From the NCBI GenBank assembly GCA_963753485.1, contig CAVWCL010000004.1:124001-188000 (forward strand): a stretch of 64,000 bases of DNA, given 5' to 3'. Under the pieces are notes generated by a model. It searched no databases and was not told where the DNA came from. It saw only the letters and a program-made list of their open reading frames with translations. The position numbers were made by a program, and so were the translations under genes. This document shows, piece by piece, positions 16,337-24,515 of this stretch (the stretch's first letter is position 1; each line of letters starts with the position of its first letter). This DNA is from CAWDLX01 sp963753485 (GTDB taxonomy: Bacteria; Actinomycetota; Actinomycetes; Mycobacteriales; Micromonosporaceae).

Positions 16337-17140
16337 TCAGGTGGCCTGGGCGGCGACATGAGCGAGAGTCGCGGCGTCCGGAAAGCGCGCAGTGGGCGAC
16401 TTGGCCAGGCACCGCTCGACAACACTGCGTACGCGTGCGGGCACCTCATTCGGAAGCGGCGAAGGTTCCGGCTGGATCTGCATCATCGCGACCTCAAGCG
16501 GGTTCTCCGCCACGAACGGTGGGCGGCCGGCCAGGCATTCGTACGCGATCAGTCCCAGCTGGTACAGGTCCGACAGTGTCGTCGCCTGCTCGCCCATCGC
16601 CTGCTCGGGTGCCAGGTAAGCCGGCGCGAGGTACAAAGCCGCACCGGCGTGCGCCCCCGTCGGGGTGCTGATCAAACCGAACTCGGTGAGCACGATGCGC
16701 TCGTCGGTCAGGACAAACACCCGCGATGGCCGCAGCCCGCGATGAACAACGCCGTGGCGGTGCACCTCGCGCAGCGCCGCCGCCGCCTGGGCGAGCCAAC
16801 CCATCGCCACCACCGGGGCCACCGGCCCGAGCCGGGCCAGGCGGGCACGAACGGACTCGCCGGCCAGCAGCGGCATCGCCGACCACGCGACGGGCTCGTC
16901 ATATCCGTAGCCGAGCAGCGCGACGACGCCCGGATCCGAGATGGCCGCCAGGTACCGGGTCTCCGCGACATAGCGCCGGCCGAACATCTCGTCGGTGCCG
17001 GACGAGCAGTCGCGGGTCTTGACCGCCACGAGCTCACCGCTGAGGCGGTCCCATGCGCGCCACACCGAGCCCAGGCCACCAGCATCGATGAGTGTCTGTA
17101 GCTCATAACGGTCGGCCACAACCGATCCGATGGCCACCAT
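16337..17140 (-). CDS. Serine/threonine kinase-like protein, probably a pseudokinase
   Basis: A 267-residue Hanks-type kinase domain with no membrane helix. The ATP-anchoring Lys is kept (VAVK, K41), with a matching Glu in AET (E60), the APEQ motif (177-180) and the SDLYQLG helix (D191). The catalytic loop is HRGLRPSRV (133-141) instead of HRDLKPxN, so the catalytic Asp is Gly and the metal-binding Asn is Arg. DFG is replaced by EFG (E153). Loss of all three argues for a pseudokinase that binds partners, possibly ATP, without phosphate transfer. ATG 17140 lies six bases after a TAGGCT box, so it is probably leaderless. Divergent from a VOC gene. Confidence 0.85.
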   Translation of the reverse strand: MVAIGSVVADRYELQTLIDAGGLGSVWRAWDRLSGELVAVKTRDCSSGTDEMFGRRYVAETRYLAAISDPGVVALLGYGYDEPVAWSAMPLLAGESVRARLARLGPVAPVVAMGWLAQAAAALREVHRHGVVHRGLRPSRVFVLTDERIVLTEFGLISTPTGAHAGAALYLAPAYLAPEQAMGEQATTLSDLYQLGLIAYECLAGRPPFVAENPLEVAMMQIQPEPSPLPNEVPARVRSVVERCLAKSPTARFPDAATLAHVAAQAT

Positions 17141-17146
17141 GGCCGT

Positions 17147-17152
17147 AGCCTA
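17147..17152 (-). promoter_or_regulatory. -10 box of leaderless promoter for pseudokinase gene
   Basis: On the minus strand TAGGCT is followed after six bases (ACGGCC) by the ATG. No Shine-Dalgarno sequence is present. Confidence 0.6.
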
Positions 17153-17183
17153 GGCGACCACCCGACCTTGCAGGATCCACGGT

Positions 17184-17189
17184 TAGCAT
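17184..17189 (+). promoter_or_regulatory. -10 box of leaderless promoter for short VOC gene
   Basis: TAGCAT ends six bases before the GTG at 17196. Its twin for the divergent pseudokinase gene lies only 31 bp away on the other strand. Confidence 0.55.
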
Positions 17190-17195
17190 GGTCTC

Positions 17196-17468
17196 GTGAT
17201 CACGGGATTGAGTCATTTTGGATTCACCGTGCGTGACGTTGACGCCAGTGCTTCCTGGTATGAGGACGTGCTTGGTTTCTACCGGGACCACCTGGCGTTC
17301 GCCGTCGCTGACCGCGCAGCGCTCGACGAGTGGGCCGAACGATTCGCCGCCGCTGGCGTGCCTCATTCGCCCGTCGCCCCGGCCAACTCGATCCCCGGCG
17401 CCGCCGTGCTGATCTTCCGCGATCCCGACAACATCCAGCTCGAACTCTTCTATCAGCCGCCCGGCTGA
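17196..17468 (+). CDS. VOC (glyoxalase-like) protein with internal deletion
   Basis: Only 90 residues, where a single VOC subunit usually has 120-135. The N-terminus is standard (GLSHFGFTVRDVDASASWYE, then DVLGF) and so is the C-terminus (DHLAFAVADRAALDEWAERF to FRDPDNIQLELFYQPPG). The two parts join directly at LGF-YRD, so the middle strands that carry part of the active site, about 40 residues, are missing in frame. The protein may be non-functional or fold only as a dimer variant. The GTG start lies six bases after TAGCAT (leaderless). Alternatively this is a pseudogene. Confidence 0.7.
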   Translation: MITGLSHFGFTVRDVDASASWYEDVLGFYRDHLAFAVADRAALDEWAERFAAAGVPHSPVAPANSIPGAAVLIFRDPDNIQLELFYQPPG

Positions 17469-17503
17469 TCCGCCCAGCCCGGCCACCCTGAGGCGTTCGA
17501 CGG

Positions 17504-18007
17504 TCAGCCGCCCACCTTGGTCAGGTCGATTCCGCACTGCGCCTGGACGTAGGTCACCAACGCCGTGGTGGCCGTCTTGCGCTCCGGCGCCTGTAGCAGC
17601 TGGATCAGCTGCGCGCTGCCGACCTTCGACACGTCGTAGTTGGCCGCCTCCATCGTCGACTTCAGCTGCAACGTGCCGTCCTGCAGGGTCTTGACATTCG
17701 CCGAGACCTCCGGCGGGGCGGCGTCCACCAGCTGCTGGTTCATCGCGGCCGTCTGGTCGAGGTACGTCTTCCACGCGGCCGGTGTCCCGCTCGCCAGCAG
17801 GGCGGGCAGCGCGGTTCCCTGCAACAGGACCTCCTGCTGCCGGACCACGGCGCAGAACTGCTCAGCGCTGCCACCCGTGGCTGCGGCCGAGGTCGGAGCC
17901 GGGCCCGACGATGAGTCCGTCGGCGAGGTTCCCCCGCACGCGCCGGCCGCTCCCACTGCAAACACAGCCGCGGCGCACACCAGTAGTCGACGACCAACCG
18001 AGATCAT
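17504..18007 (-). CDS. Secreted lipoprotein of unknown function
   Basis: A 167-residue lipoprotein. The signal peptide MISVGRRLLVCAAAVFAVGA ends in the lipobox AGAC, with the lipid-bearing Cys at residue 24, followed by a Ser/Pro/Thr-rich linker. The mature domain (about 45-167) is helical with two Cys (EQFCAVV and QAQCGID) that could be bridged. This matches a broad group of small actinobacterial lipoproteins without assigned role. It converges on the short VOC gene. Confidence 0.8.
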   Translation of the reverse strand: MISVGRRLLVCAAAVFAVGAAGACGGTSPTDSSSGPAPTSAAATGGSAEQFCAVVRQQEVLLQGTALPALLASGTPAAWKTYLDQTAAMNQQLVDAAPPEVSANVKTLQDGTLQLKSTMEAANYDVSKVGSAQLIQLLQAPERKTATTALVTYVQAQCGIDLTKVGG

Positions 18008-18203
18008 GAGGATATGCTGCCGGCTCCCACGTCAAGGTCAAGCCCTCCCCGAGTCCGACTCCCGACTGTGGTACGCCCATCGGCGGGCGCCGTGGCCCGA
18101 AACCATCCAATGTGGGCAGCGAGCGCGTATCCGGCGAATCGCGAGCCCCGGTGTCGGCCGCGCGCAACCCGGCATAGCCGGGCATCGCCATCACTCGACT
18201 CGA

Positions 18204-18701
18204 TCAGCGGCCATTCTGAAGGGTTTCCTCTGAGACGACTGGAGTTTCTGCGAACCGGATACCTTGAAAAGTCAGCCGGCCGAGCAAACGGGCGGCGATG
18301 GCCGGCAGTTGATGGATCCGGATCGGTACCTCGGGCGCGGCGTCCAGCCGGTATGGGCCACCGTAAATGTCCGCGTCATAGGCGAATAGGCCACGCTCGG
18401 CCACCAGACGCCAGGTGTTGACAAAGTCTGTGCCCAGCTCCGGAGAGAACCGCGCGGTGGTGACGGCGGGCGATGCGAGGATGGCCGCGATCGCGTCATC
18501 ATGTGCATCCGTGTCCTGCAGGAACTCCTCTGGTGCGTACCCACCACCAGCGGTGGTGAACAGGGCCACGTGGCCGTCAGCGTCGGCGGCAATCCAGTCG
18601 TACTCCGTGCCCCGGATCTCGTCGGCCGTCTTGGAATTCACCTGGTACCAGCGCCATCTCTGAAAGAGCCCGATGCCACCATCGTAGGGGCCGCGGGCCA
18701 C
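18204..18701 (-). CDS. Hypothetical protein, possibly immunity-related
   Basis: A 165-residue soluble protein with the recognisable stretch YDWIAADADGHVALFTTAGG (about 34-53), followed by PEEFL, and a later YGGPYRLDAAPEVPI. Similar sequences occur as stand-alone hypothetical proteins in actinobacteria, sometimes near toxin/immunity loci, but I cannot assign a family. The first 20 residues are rich in Arg and Trp and may not be coding; a GTG at 18641 is an alternative start giving VNSKTADEIRG. It lies just downstream of the methyltransferase remnant on the same strand. Confidence 0.55.
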   Translation of the reverse strand: MARGPYDGGIGLFQRWRWYQVNSKTADEIRGTEYDWIAADADGHVALFTTAGGGYAPEEFLQDTDAHDDAIAAILASPAVTTARFSPELGTDFVNTWRLVAERGLFAYDADIYGGPYRLDAAPEVPIRIHQLPAIAARLLGRLTFQGIRFAETPVVSEETLQNGR

Positions 18702-18720
18702 CGCGAGGACTCAGCGGGGG

Positions 18721-19196
18721 TCAGGCGGGCTTGGTTGCGAGCGTGCACCAGGCGCGCAGTCTCATCGACAGACCTGGGGCATCGGTCATCCGGGCCGCAC
18801 CGGCGAACATCGCGGCGCGCAGTCTTTCGGCTCATCCGGTGCCAACTGCTCCGGCACGCCGCGGAGGCTGAACGATCACTTCCAAGCCCACCACTGCTCA
18901 GGATTTGCAAAGTGCACCTCGTGCTCAAGACACTCGCTGCGAACGTCGGCGAACCCAACCTCGGCCAACAGATCGGCGACCTCCCGTGGCTGATCGAACG
19001 GCTTGGCCACAGCGCGTCGACTCACCTCGACCGCCGCCGTCAGCGGGTCCTCCCAGGCCCATCGCGGGTCTGGGTCACCCCAGGTGGAGATCATCACCCG
19101 TCCGCCTGGACGCAACACCCGCGCGAACTCGGCCACCGCCCGCTGCGCGTCGGGCAGAAAGGAGAGCGCGGCGCGACGGCCGAGTCAGCGCGGCTA
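18721..19196 (-). pseudogene. Remnant of a class I SAM-dependent methyltransferase
   Basis: On the minus strand the coding-like sequence starts at LSFLPDAQRAVAEFARVLRP, continues through GGRVMISTWGDPDPRWAWED, and reaches EQWWAWK at a TGA (18876-18878) where relatives have Trp. Beyond it SFSLRGVPEQLAPDE continues in frame. A frameshift near 18820 follows, then LRAAMFAGAARMTDAPGLSM leads to the natural-looking end ATKPA and a stop at 18721. The SAM-binding N-terminal half is absent, cut off at about 19180-19196, next to the large uncharacterised gene. So it has a 5' truncation, one nonsense mutation and one frameshift. Confidence 0.75.
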
Positions 19197-19207
19197 GCTC
19201 CGCTTGG

Positions 19208-19225
19208 CCGGAACGAAGTTTCCGG
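19208..19225. terminator. Possible terminator hairpin after the uncharacterised 539-residue gene
   Basis: CCGGAA and TTCCGG arms, extendable by one base pair, around a short loop, 20 bp after the stop codon. TTTCCGGTT recurs 18 bp further toward the gene. No U-tract follows, so a boundary element is an alternative reading. Confidence 0.35.
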
Positions 19226-19244
19226 TTGAGTCAAGATTTCCGGT

Positions 19245-20864
19245 TCATGCGGCGGCCAGCCCGCTGGTGACGAAACGATCGAGTTCGCGTTCGAGAGTGC
19301 GCCAGGCCGTGGCGAGGGGATGTCGTTTGCCTATGTCGGCGGGTAGGGCGGGGTCGAGGGCGGTCAGTCCTGGGGCGAGGACGCGGCCGTAGGCCTTGGT
19401 GAACATGACGGCCACGCGCCGGCCGAGGGCTGTGAGCTGGTAGCGGTTGCTGTGTGGGAGGCGCTCGATGATGTTCTTTCGTCGCAGCCGACGCAGGTCG
19501 TAGGTGGCCTGCCTGTTGGTGTACGGGGTGTCGAGCAGGCTGCGCATCAGGTCGGTGAGGGTGCGGTTGTCGAACCCGGCGACGAGGTGGCAGAAGCCGA
19601 CGATGGCGGACATGAGTGCGGTCACCCGGGGGTCGCCGAAGCGTAGCGCGGGGGTGCGCTGGCCGTCGTTGGTCAACGATGGCCGGGTCACCTGGTTGAG
19701 GGTGACCACGTCGGGTGCAGGTTGGGCATCGGATGCTTGTGCGTCGCATAGACGCTGGTTGGCCTTGTCGCCAACCGCCTTGAGGGCTTTCCAGTTGGCT
19801 GCGTTGACCCGCCGGCCGATGCCGAAGTCGCGGGTGTCGCAGATGACGGTCTCGGTGCGGAGGGCTCGACCCTCCTTGAAGTACTGCTTAAGCCGGCTGG
19901 CCTTGTAGTAGCAGACGACCTGCGGGTCCACACCCTTGGTGATGACCTTCGTGCGGAACGAGCCGGGGGTTCGGCTGTTGATGCGCCGGTCGAAGGTCAG
20001 CGCCACCTGGGAGGGACGGCCGACGTCGAGGTGGTCGCGGATGACGCCCTCGAAGAACGCCCGCCCGGCGGCGGGCCGCTCGAACACCCGGGTGTCGGAG
20101 ACCTCGAACTGGCGAAACGCCAACTCGTAGGTATAGCCGGCGCGTAGATCCGCGGTGGTGAACGGTGAAGGCAGCCGACGGGCCCAGCGCCAGAAGAACG
20201 ACTTGACCGCACCGGAGCCGAGTCGGTCGCAGATGCGCTGCAACCCGGCCGGGTCGTCGCAGGAGGCGAACCCGTTGTCCAGCGGGGCGTAGCCGATCCC
20301 GGCCCGCTCACATTGACGCTGGGCCCAGGTGTGTCCGTTGAGCCAGATCCAGATTGGATACGGGGCATAGGCGTTGGTCTTCCAGAACGCCCCGCCCCAG
20401 TCCGGGTCCCACAGGTAGAAGTAGAAGTGGTTGATGAAGGCCATCTGCCGGCCCCACTCCATGTGCGGATGCGGGGCGTGCTCTTGGCCCTTGGCCTTCC
20501 ACGACCGCCACACCGGCGCCTTCTCCTGCGCGATGCCGATCAGCACCACCCGACCGTTGCCGCCCTGCGCGGCGGCGGCGTCGATGAGCGGGCGGGCCAC
20601 GGCCTCCTTGTCGTCCCCCTTTCCGAAGTGGACCACGGGAATGTCGCCGGCTTCGGCGTACCGGTGCACCTCACGCACGTACTCGTCGCCGATCTTGCCG
20701 AACGCCGCCGAGGACGGGATGACGAACCCGCGCTGCCAGCGCAGGAACTGGCAAACCCAGCCCACCGTCTGCAGCTTCGGTACGTACGCCTGCAGGAAGA
20801 TCCGGTCCACCGAACGGCAGGTGAGCGTCACATGATCGCGCAGTAGAGTCGCATAGTCGGCCAT
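19245..20864 (-). CDS. Large uncharacterised protein with C-terminal winged-helix region, possibly mobile-element encoded
   Basis: A 539-residue protein. It resembles a family of hypothetical proteins that I recall as widespread and sometimes multicopy in high-GC bacteria, with no known function. Conserved-looking blocks are RSVDRIFLQAYVPKLQTVG (18-36), PVVHFGKGDDKEAVARPLID (75-94), VVLIGIAQEK, WIWLNGHTWAQRQ, EVSDTRVFERPAAGRAFFEG, and LKQYFKEGRALRTETVI. The last 120 residues contain TNRQATYDLRRLRRKNIIER, which looks like a winged-helix DNA-binding region. No DDE, HUH or recombinase motif is evident. It directly borders a truncated methyltransferase remnant. CCGGAACGAAGTTTCCGG (19208-19225) after the stop could be a terminator. 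I find no clear terminal inverted repeats. Confidence 0.7.
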   Translation of the reverse strand: MADYATLLRDHVTLTCRSVDRIFLQAYVPKLQTVGWVCQFLRWQRGFVIPSSAAFGKIGDEYVREVHRYAEAGDIPVVHFGKGDDKEAVARPLIDAAAAQGGNGRVVLIGIAQEKAPVWRSWKAKGQEHAPHPHMEWGRQMAFINHFYFYLWDPDWGGAFWKTNAYAPYPIWIWLNGHTWAQRQCERAGIGYAPLDNGFASCDDPAGLQRICDRLGSGAVKSFFWRWARRLPSPFTTADLRAGYTYELAFRQFEVSDTRVFERPAAGRAFFEGVIRDHLDVGRPSQVALTFDRRINSRTPGSFRTKVITKGVDPQVVCYYKASRLKQYFKEGRALRTETVICDTRDFGIGRRVNAANWKALKAVGDKANQRLCDAQASDAQPAPDVVTLNQVTRPSLTNDGQRTPALRFGDPRVTALMSAIVGFCHLVAGFDNRTLTDLMRSLLDTPYTNRQATYDLRRLRRKNIIERLPHSNRYQLTALGRRVAVMFTKAYGRVLAPGLTALDPALPADIGKRHPLATAWRTLERELDRFVTSGLAAA

Positions 20865-20999
20865 TGCAACCTCCAGGTCTCAGCAACCCCGAGGTTACGA
20901 CCGACACGGCGGGCGGGCCTCCCGACGGAGACCCGCTCGTCACGCTGTCCTATCGCGGCGACGCCGCGAGCCTTGGCGGTATGAGGTCGCTCGCTACCG

Positions 21000-21590
21000 C
21001 TAGCCAGCGGGGTGCGCGCCGCGCACCGCGTACCGGTGCAATGTCACGCCGCCCTCGAACGCCGCCTGTTCGAGAAGGTCCAGCTCGATCAGTTGGTCGT
21101 GGTCGTCGATCAGCGGTCGCCCGCCGCCCAGGATGACCGGGTGCGTGAAGAGCAGCAGCTCGTCGAGCAGGTTCGCCCGCAGCAACTGGGTGGCCAAGGT
21201 GGCTCCACCAACACCGATATCGCCGACAGTCTGTGCCCGTATCGCGGCGAGCTGCTCGATCGCGTCCTCGCCGCCGACAATGCGCGTGTTGTACTCGGCG
21301 CTCGTGCGGGTGTTGGAGACGAGCACCTTGGGCATCGACGTCCAGATCTCGCCGTACTCGCGCAGGTATTCCGGCAGCGACTCATCCGCGCGGGCACCGG
21401 GCCAGAACGCCTCCATCGTCTCGTAGATCGTGCGCCCCTCGACCATGAGCGCCATCGCACGGGCGCGCTCGTTGAACACCCGGTGCAACGCCGCCGTAAT
21501 GCGCAGCCAGTTACCGCCGCCCTCCTCACCCCCGGCGTACTCGATCTTGAGGTCGACCGAGACGTTCATCCAGTACACAAACCGCCCCAT
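21000..21590 (-). CDS. RibD C-terminal/dihydrofolate reductase family protein
   Basis: A 196-residue protein of the RibD C-terminal domain/dihydrofolate reductase-like fold. It shows the start GRFVYWMNVSVDL, LMVEGRTIYETMEAFWP, PKVLVSNT, the NADPH-loop region DIGVGGATLATQLL and the closing DELLLFTHPVILGGGRPL. Such proteins are NADPH-dependent reductases of unknown substrate in actinobacteria. The ATG at 21590 is chosen because a TAGGCT box lies eight bases upstream and the family normally begins here. An in-frame GTG at 21644 would add 18 low-complexity residues. Monocistronic. Confidence 0.88.
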   Translation of the reverse strand: MGRFVYWMNVSVDLKIEYAGGEEGGGNWLRITAALHRVFNERARAMALMVEGRTIYETMEAFWPGARADESLPEYLREYGEIWTSMPKVLVSNTRTSAEYNTRIVGGEDAIEQLAAIRAQTVGDIGVGGATLATQLLRANLLDELLLFTHPVILGGGRPLIDDHDQLIELDLLEQAAFEGGVTLHRYAVRGAHPAG

Positions 21591-21598
21591 AGCCCTCG

Positions 21599-21604
21599 AG
21601 CCTA
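21599..21604 (-). promoter_or_regulatory. -10 box of probable leaderless promoter for reductase gene
   Basis: On the minus strand TAGGCT is followed after eight bases by the ATG at 21590. The spacing is slightly longer than at the other leaderless genes in the window. Confidence 0.45.
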
Positions 21605-21675
21605 GTCCGCTGCGCCCCAGGCTCCGCCCAGAGCCGGGCACCACCGCCCGGTCGTCGAGGACGATCGGGTCACGC

Positions 21676-22299
21676 CTACGCCGGGCGGACGTCCAGCCCG
21701 AGCGCGGCGGCGAGAGCGATCGCCTGGTCCCAGTCGACGATCGTCGCGCGCAGGCTCACCGACCATGGGTCCATCGACGACAGATCACTGCCGCGCAGGT
21801 CGGCACCGTCAAAGGACGCCTTCGCAAACGATGAGCCGGACAGATCGGCGCGCAGCATCGACATGCCCTCGCCGCGCGCACCGGCGAGATCGACCTCACG
21901 CATCCGCACGCCGGTGAAGGATGCTTTGCGCAGGTCGGCCCCGGACAGACCGACGAACGACCAGTCGCCGCCCTCGACCCGCAGCTGCTCGAACGAGCAC
22001 CCCTCGAAGGCGCTGCCGACCAGCTTGCAGTCGGTGAAGGTGGCGGCGAAGAAGTTGCACCGCAGGAACGTGCAGTTCGTAAATGCCGCGCCCAGGTGCC
22101 CGGCGGCATTGAACCTGACATTGCTGAACACGCACTCGTCGAAGACGGCACCGGCGGTAGACGTGGACTCGGTGAGATCCACGTCGACGTAGCGCACCTG
22201 GCTCTCCACCTGGCCGGTCAGGTCCTCGCCGTAGAGGTCCTCCCCGGACACAGTCCGGCTCGTGGGCGCCGGCTTCGCCGGGCGCCGGTGGTCGGCCAC
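21676..22299 (-). CDS. Pentapeptide-repeat protein
   Basis: A 207-residue protein made mostly of pentapeptide repeats with the A(D/N)LXX / xFxxC pattern: VFDECVFSNVRF, AAFTNCTFLRCNFF, SAFEGCSFEQL, GADLRKASFTGV, MLRADLSGSSFAKASFDGAD. These fold into a right-handed quadrilateral beta-helix. Some family members mimic DNA and protect gyrase from quinolones; others have unknown roles. Nothing here points specifically to gyrase protection. The GTG start has AAGGGGG upstream. A Trp-rich non-repeat tail (about 180-207) closes the helix. Confidence 0.9.
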   Translation of the reverse strand: MADHRRPAKPAPTSRTVSGEDLYGEDLTGQVESQVRYVDVDLTESTSTAGAVFDECVFSNVRFNAAGHLGAAFTNCTFLRCNFFAATFTDCKLVGSAFEGCSFEQLRVEGGDWSFVGLSGADLRKASFTGVRMREVDLAGARGEGMSMLRADLSGSSFAKASFDGADLRGSDLSSMDPWSVSLRATIVDWDQAIALAAALGLDVRPA

Positions 22300-22574
22300 A
22301 GCTCATCCCCCTTCGCGAACGCTCAAGCGCCTGCCGGCTTCCGGTGTGGGCAACGCCCACATGATAGGTGGCTGTGCGCGGTCGCCAGGGAGCGAGCGCG
22401 GTCGCCGGCGCGAGATCGGTGTCAGGCGCGCGCGGGTGAAGCGAGACTTGACATTGGCGCGTATCGCTCCGATCTCCCCGGCGAACAGGATCGGCGGGCG
22501 CGCCCGCGGCCACCGGGGAGGCGCGCGGGTAGCGTTCCCGGTGCCCAGCGTCGACCCACAGACCGGAGTGTCGT

Positions 22575-23375
22575 GTGCCTGCTCGCCCCACGCCGACCGA
22601 GATCGTCGCCGCGCTGCGGGCCGCCGGGTGTGTCTACGCGGAGGACGAGGCGCGGTTGCTCGTCGCCGAGGCCGGTACCGCTTCCGAGCTCGCGGCGATG
22701 CTCCAGCGCCGGGTGGCGGGTATCCCGCTGGAACACGTCCTCGGCTGGGCCGAATTCTGTGGCCTGCGGATCGCGGTTGACCCGGGCGTCTTCGTGCCGC
22801 GCCGGCGCACCGAGTTCCTCGTCCAACGGGCCGCGGCCCACCTGCCGGCCGCCGATGGCGCGGCGCCGGTCGTGGTCGACCTGTGCTGCGGGTCGGGCGC
22901 CGTCGGCGTGGCGCTGTCGGCGGCCGTGAGCGGCATCGACCTGTACGCCGTGGACCTCGACCCGGCCGCGGTCCGGTGCGCCCGCCGCAACGTCACCCCG
23001 GTGGGCGGCCGGGTGTACCAGGGGGACCTCTATCAGCCGCTGCCCACCGCACTGCGGGGCCGGGTCGACATCGTGGTCGCCAATGCGCCCTACGTGCCGA
23101 CCCAGGCGATCGCGCTGATGCCGCCGGAGGCGCGCTTGCAGGAGGCCACAATGGCCCTCGACGGCGGAGACGACGGGCTTGATGTCCTCCGCCGGGTGGT
23201 GGCGGCGGTCGGGCCATGGTTGGCGCCCGCCGGCCACCTGTTGGTGGAGACGAGCGAGCGCCAGGCGCCGGATGTCGTGGCGGCCGCCGCCCGCGCCGGG
23301 CTGGTGGCGGCGGTGGCCAGGTCGGCCGAGCTCGAAGGCACGGTCGTCGCGGCCGCCCGCGCTATGCCGTCTTGA
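22575..23375 (+). CDS. PrmC-related putative protein N5-glutamine methyltransferase
   Basis: A 266-residue class I methyltransferase related to PrmC/HemK, which methylates the GGQ glutamine of release factors. It has the N-terminal GIPLEHVLGWAEF and VPRRRTE motifs, the SAM-binding VDLCCGSGAVGVAL (101-114), YAVDLDP, and NAPYVP (170-175) in the position of the catalytic NPPY. The first Pro of NPPY is Ala, as in the actinobacterial PrmC-related subfamily, so the true substrate is unclear. Start is GTG. Its last 14 bp overlap the converging L,D-transpeptidase gene. Confidence 0.85.
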   Translation: MPARPTPTEIVAALRAAGCVYAEDEARLLVAEAGTASELAAMLQRRVAGIPLEHVLGWAEFCGLRIAVDPGVFVPRRRTEFLVQRAAAHLPAADGAAPVVVDLCCGSGAVGVALSAAVSGIDLYAVDLDPAAVRCARRNVTPVGGRVYQGDLYQPLPTALRGRVDIVVANAPYVPTQAIALMPPEARLQEATMALDGGDDGLDVLRRVVAAVGPWLAPAGHLLVETSERQAPDVVAAAARAGLVAAVARSAELEGTVVAAARAMPS

Positions 23376-24327
23376 CCTCGCCGCCGGACTGCCAGGTGGT
23401 CCACGGCAGGTTCCAGTCGCCGTACCCGTCCCAGCTCGGCATCGTCGCGCCGCCGGTGTTCGTGTAGATGGTCACGTCACCCACCTGCGCGAGGTCGAAG
23501 AATTTCTTCGCGTCGCTCTCATTGAGGTTGGTGCACCCGTGCGAGGTACTGCGGTGGCCGATGTTGCCACCGTTCCAGCTCGCCGAGTGGATGAACTCCC
23601 CCGAGTTGGTGATGCGCACCGACCACGGGACCTTCAGGTCATAGGCGTTGCCCGGCTGGGTGCTCACCATCCGCTGCACCTTCGCCTTGTCCATGACAAT
23701 CTTCGTACCGGCGAAGGTCGGCGTGGATGCCTTGCCCAGCGAGACCGGGAACGAGAAGAGCTGCGCCCCGTCGGAGGTCACGACCATCCGCTCGGTGTGC
23801 CCGTCGATCCGGCTGATGTTGGCCGCGCCGGTGGAGATGTCCAGGGTCAGACTGTCGTCGTAGACCAGGCCGGGGCCGGCCGAGACGCCCTGGACGGGCA
23901 GGTCCATGTGGATCGACGCGTGCGCCGGCCAGTAGTCGTTCGGCCGGTAGTGCGCCTCGAGCGGATAGTCCTTGTAGATCGCTGACTTCTCGAAGTACCA
24001 GGCGCCGGCGACCGGCGCACCGTTCGCGGTCACCACCGTCGCGGCGGCGAACGGTTGACCGTCGGTGATCGTCGCCGAGAGATACGCGATGATCGGCATC
24101 CCCACGCCGTAGGTCGCGCCGTCGCTCTGGTACAGCCGTACGTGCACGGGTCGGCCGGTTGCCGGGGTCGCCGACGCCGACCCGGCCGGGGCGGAGCCGC
24201 TGGGCGTGGCCCCGGAGCCGGACTGCCACTGGGCGTTCGAACAGGCGGAAGCCGCGAGCAGGGCCAGCGCGAGGCAGGTCGCGGCGAGAATCCGCCCGCC
24301 AAACCTTGGCAAAGCCGGCTTTGTCAT
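23362..24327 (-). CDS. Lipoprotein L,D-transpeptidase (YkuD family, Ig-like plus catalytic domain)
   Basis: A 321-residue cell-wall enzyme of the mycobacterial LdtMt2/LppS type, which makes 3-3 cross-links in peptidoglycan. The signal peptide ends in a lipobox (ASAC, Cys29), followed by a Ser/Gly/Ala-rich linker, an Ig-like domain (about 60-180), and the YkuD domain with EFIHSAS (His247) and the catalytic SHGCTNL (H263, C265). A Trp-rich tail follows, typical of this group. The ATG at 24327 is chosen because GGGAGG lies upstream; an in-frame ATG 39 bases earlier would add a non-signal extension. Confidence 0.93.
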   Translation of the reverse strand: MTKPALPRFGGRILAATCLALALLAASACSNAQWQSGSGATPSGSAPAGSASATPATGRPVHVRLYQSDGATYGVGMPIIAYLSATITDGQPFAAATVVTANGAPVAGAWYFEKSAIYKDYPLEAHYRPNDYWPAHASIHMDLPVQGVSAGPGLVYDDSLTLDISTGAANISRIDGHTERMVVTSDGAQLFSFPVSLGKASTPTFAGTKIVMDKAKVQRMVSTQPGNAYDLKVPWSVRITNSGEFIHSASWNGGNIGHRSTSHGCTNLNESDAKKFFDLAQVGDVTIYTNTGGATMPSWDGYGDWNLPWTTWQSGGEVKTA

Positions 24328-24515
24328 GACGATCCTCCCCAAACGGTTCGATCCGTCAGCATCCAACGCCTGCGATGCCGGCGTCTCCGTTCGAGCAGCA
24401 TGCTACCCGTTGGCGGCCGGGCCCAATCCAGCCCGCGGCGCCGGCGCAACGTCCAATATGGACCGTTGTCGACCCGGGCGATCAGCCGGCGAAGCGGGCG
24501 AGGCGGCGCGAGCGG

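Noticed and set aside
19200..20960. Terminal inverted repeats around the 539-residue gene
   Set aside because: I compared both flanks by eye and found only the local CCGGAA/TTCCGG hairpin on one side; nothing matches on the other side.
24451..24463. Short inverted repeat GTCCA-ATA-TGGAC upstream of the L,D-transpeptidase
   Set aside because: Five-base arms are expected by chance at this frequency, and the position relative to any promoter is undefined.
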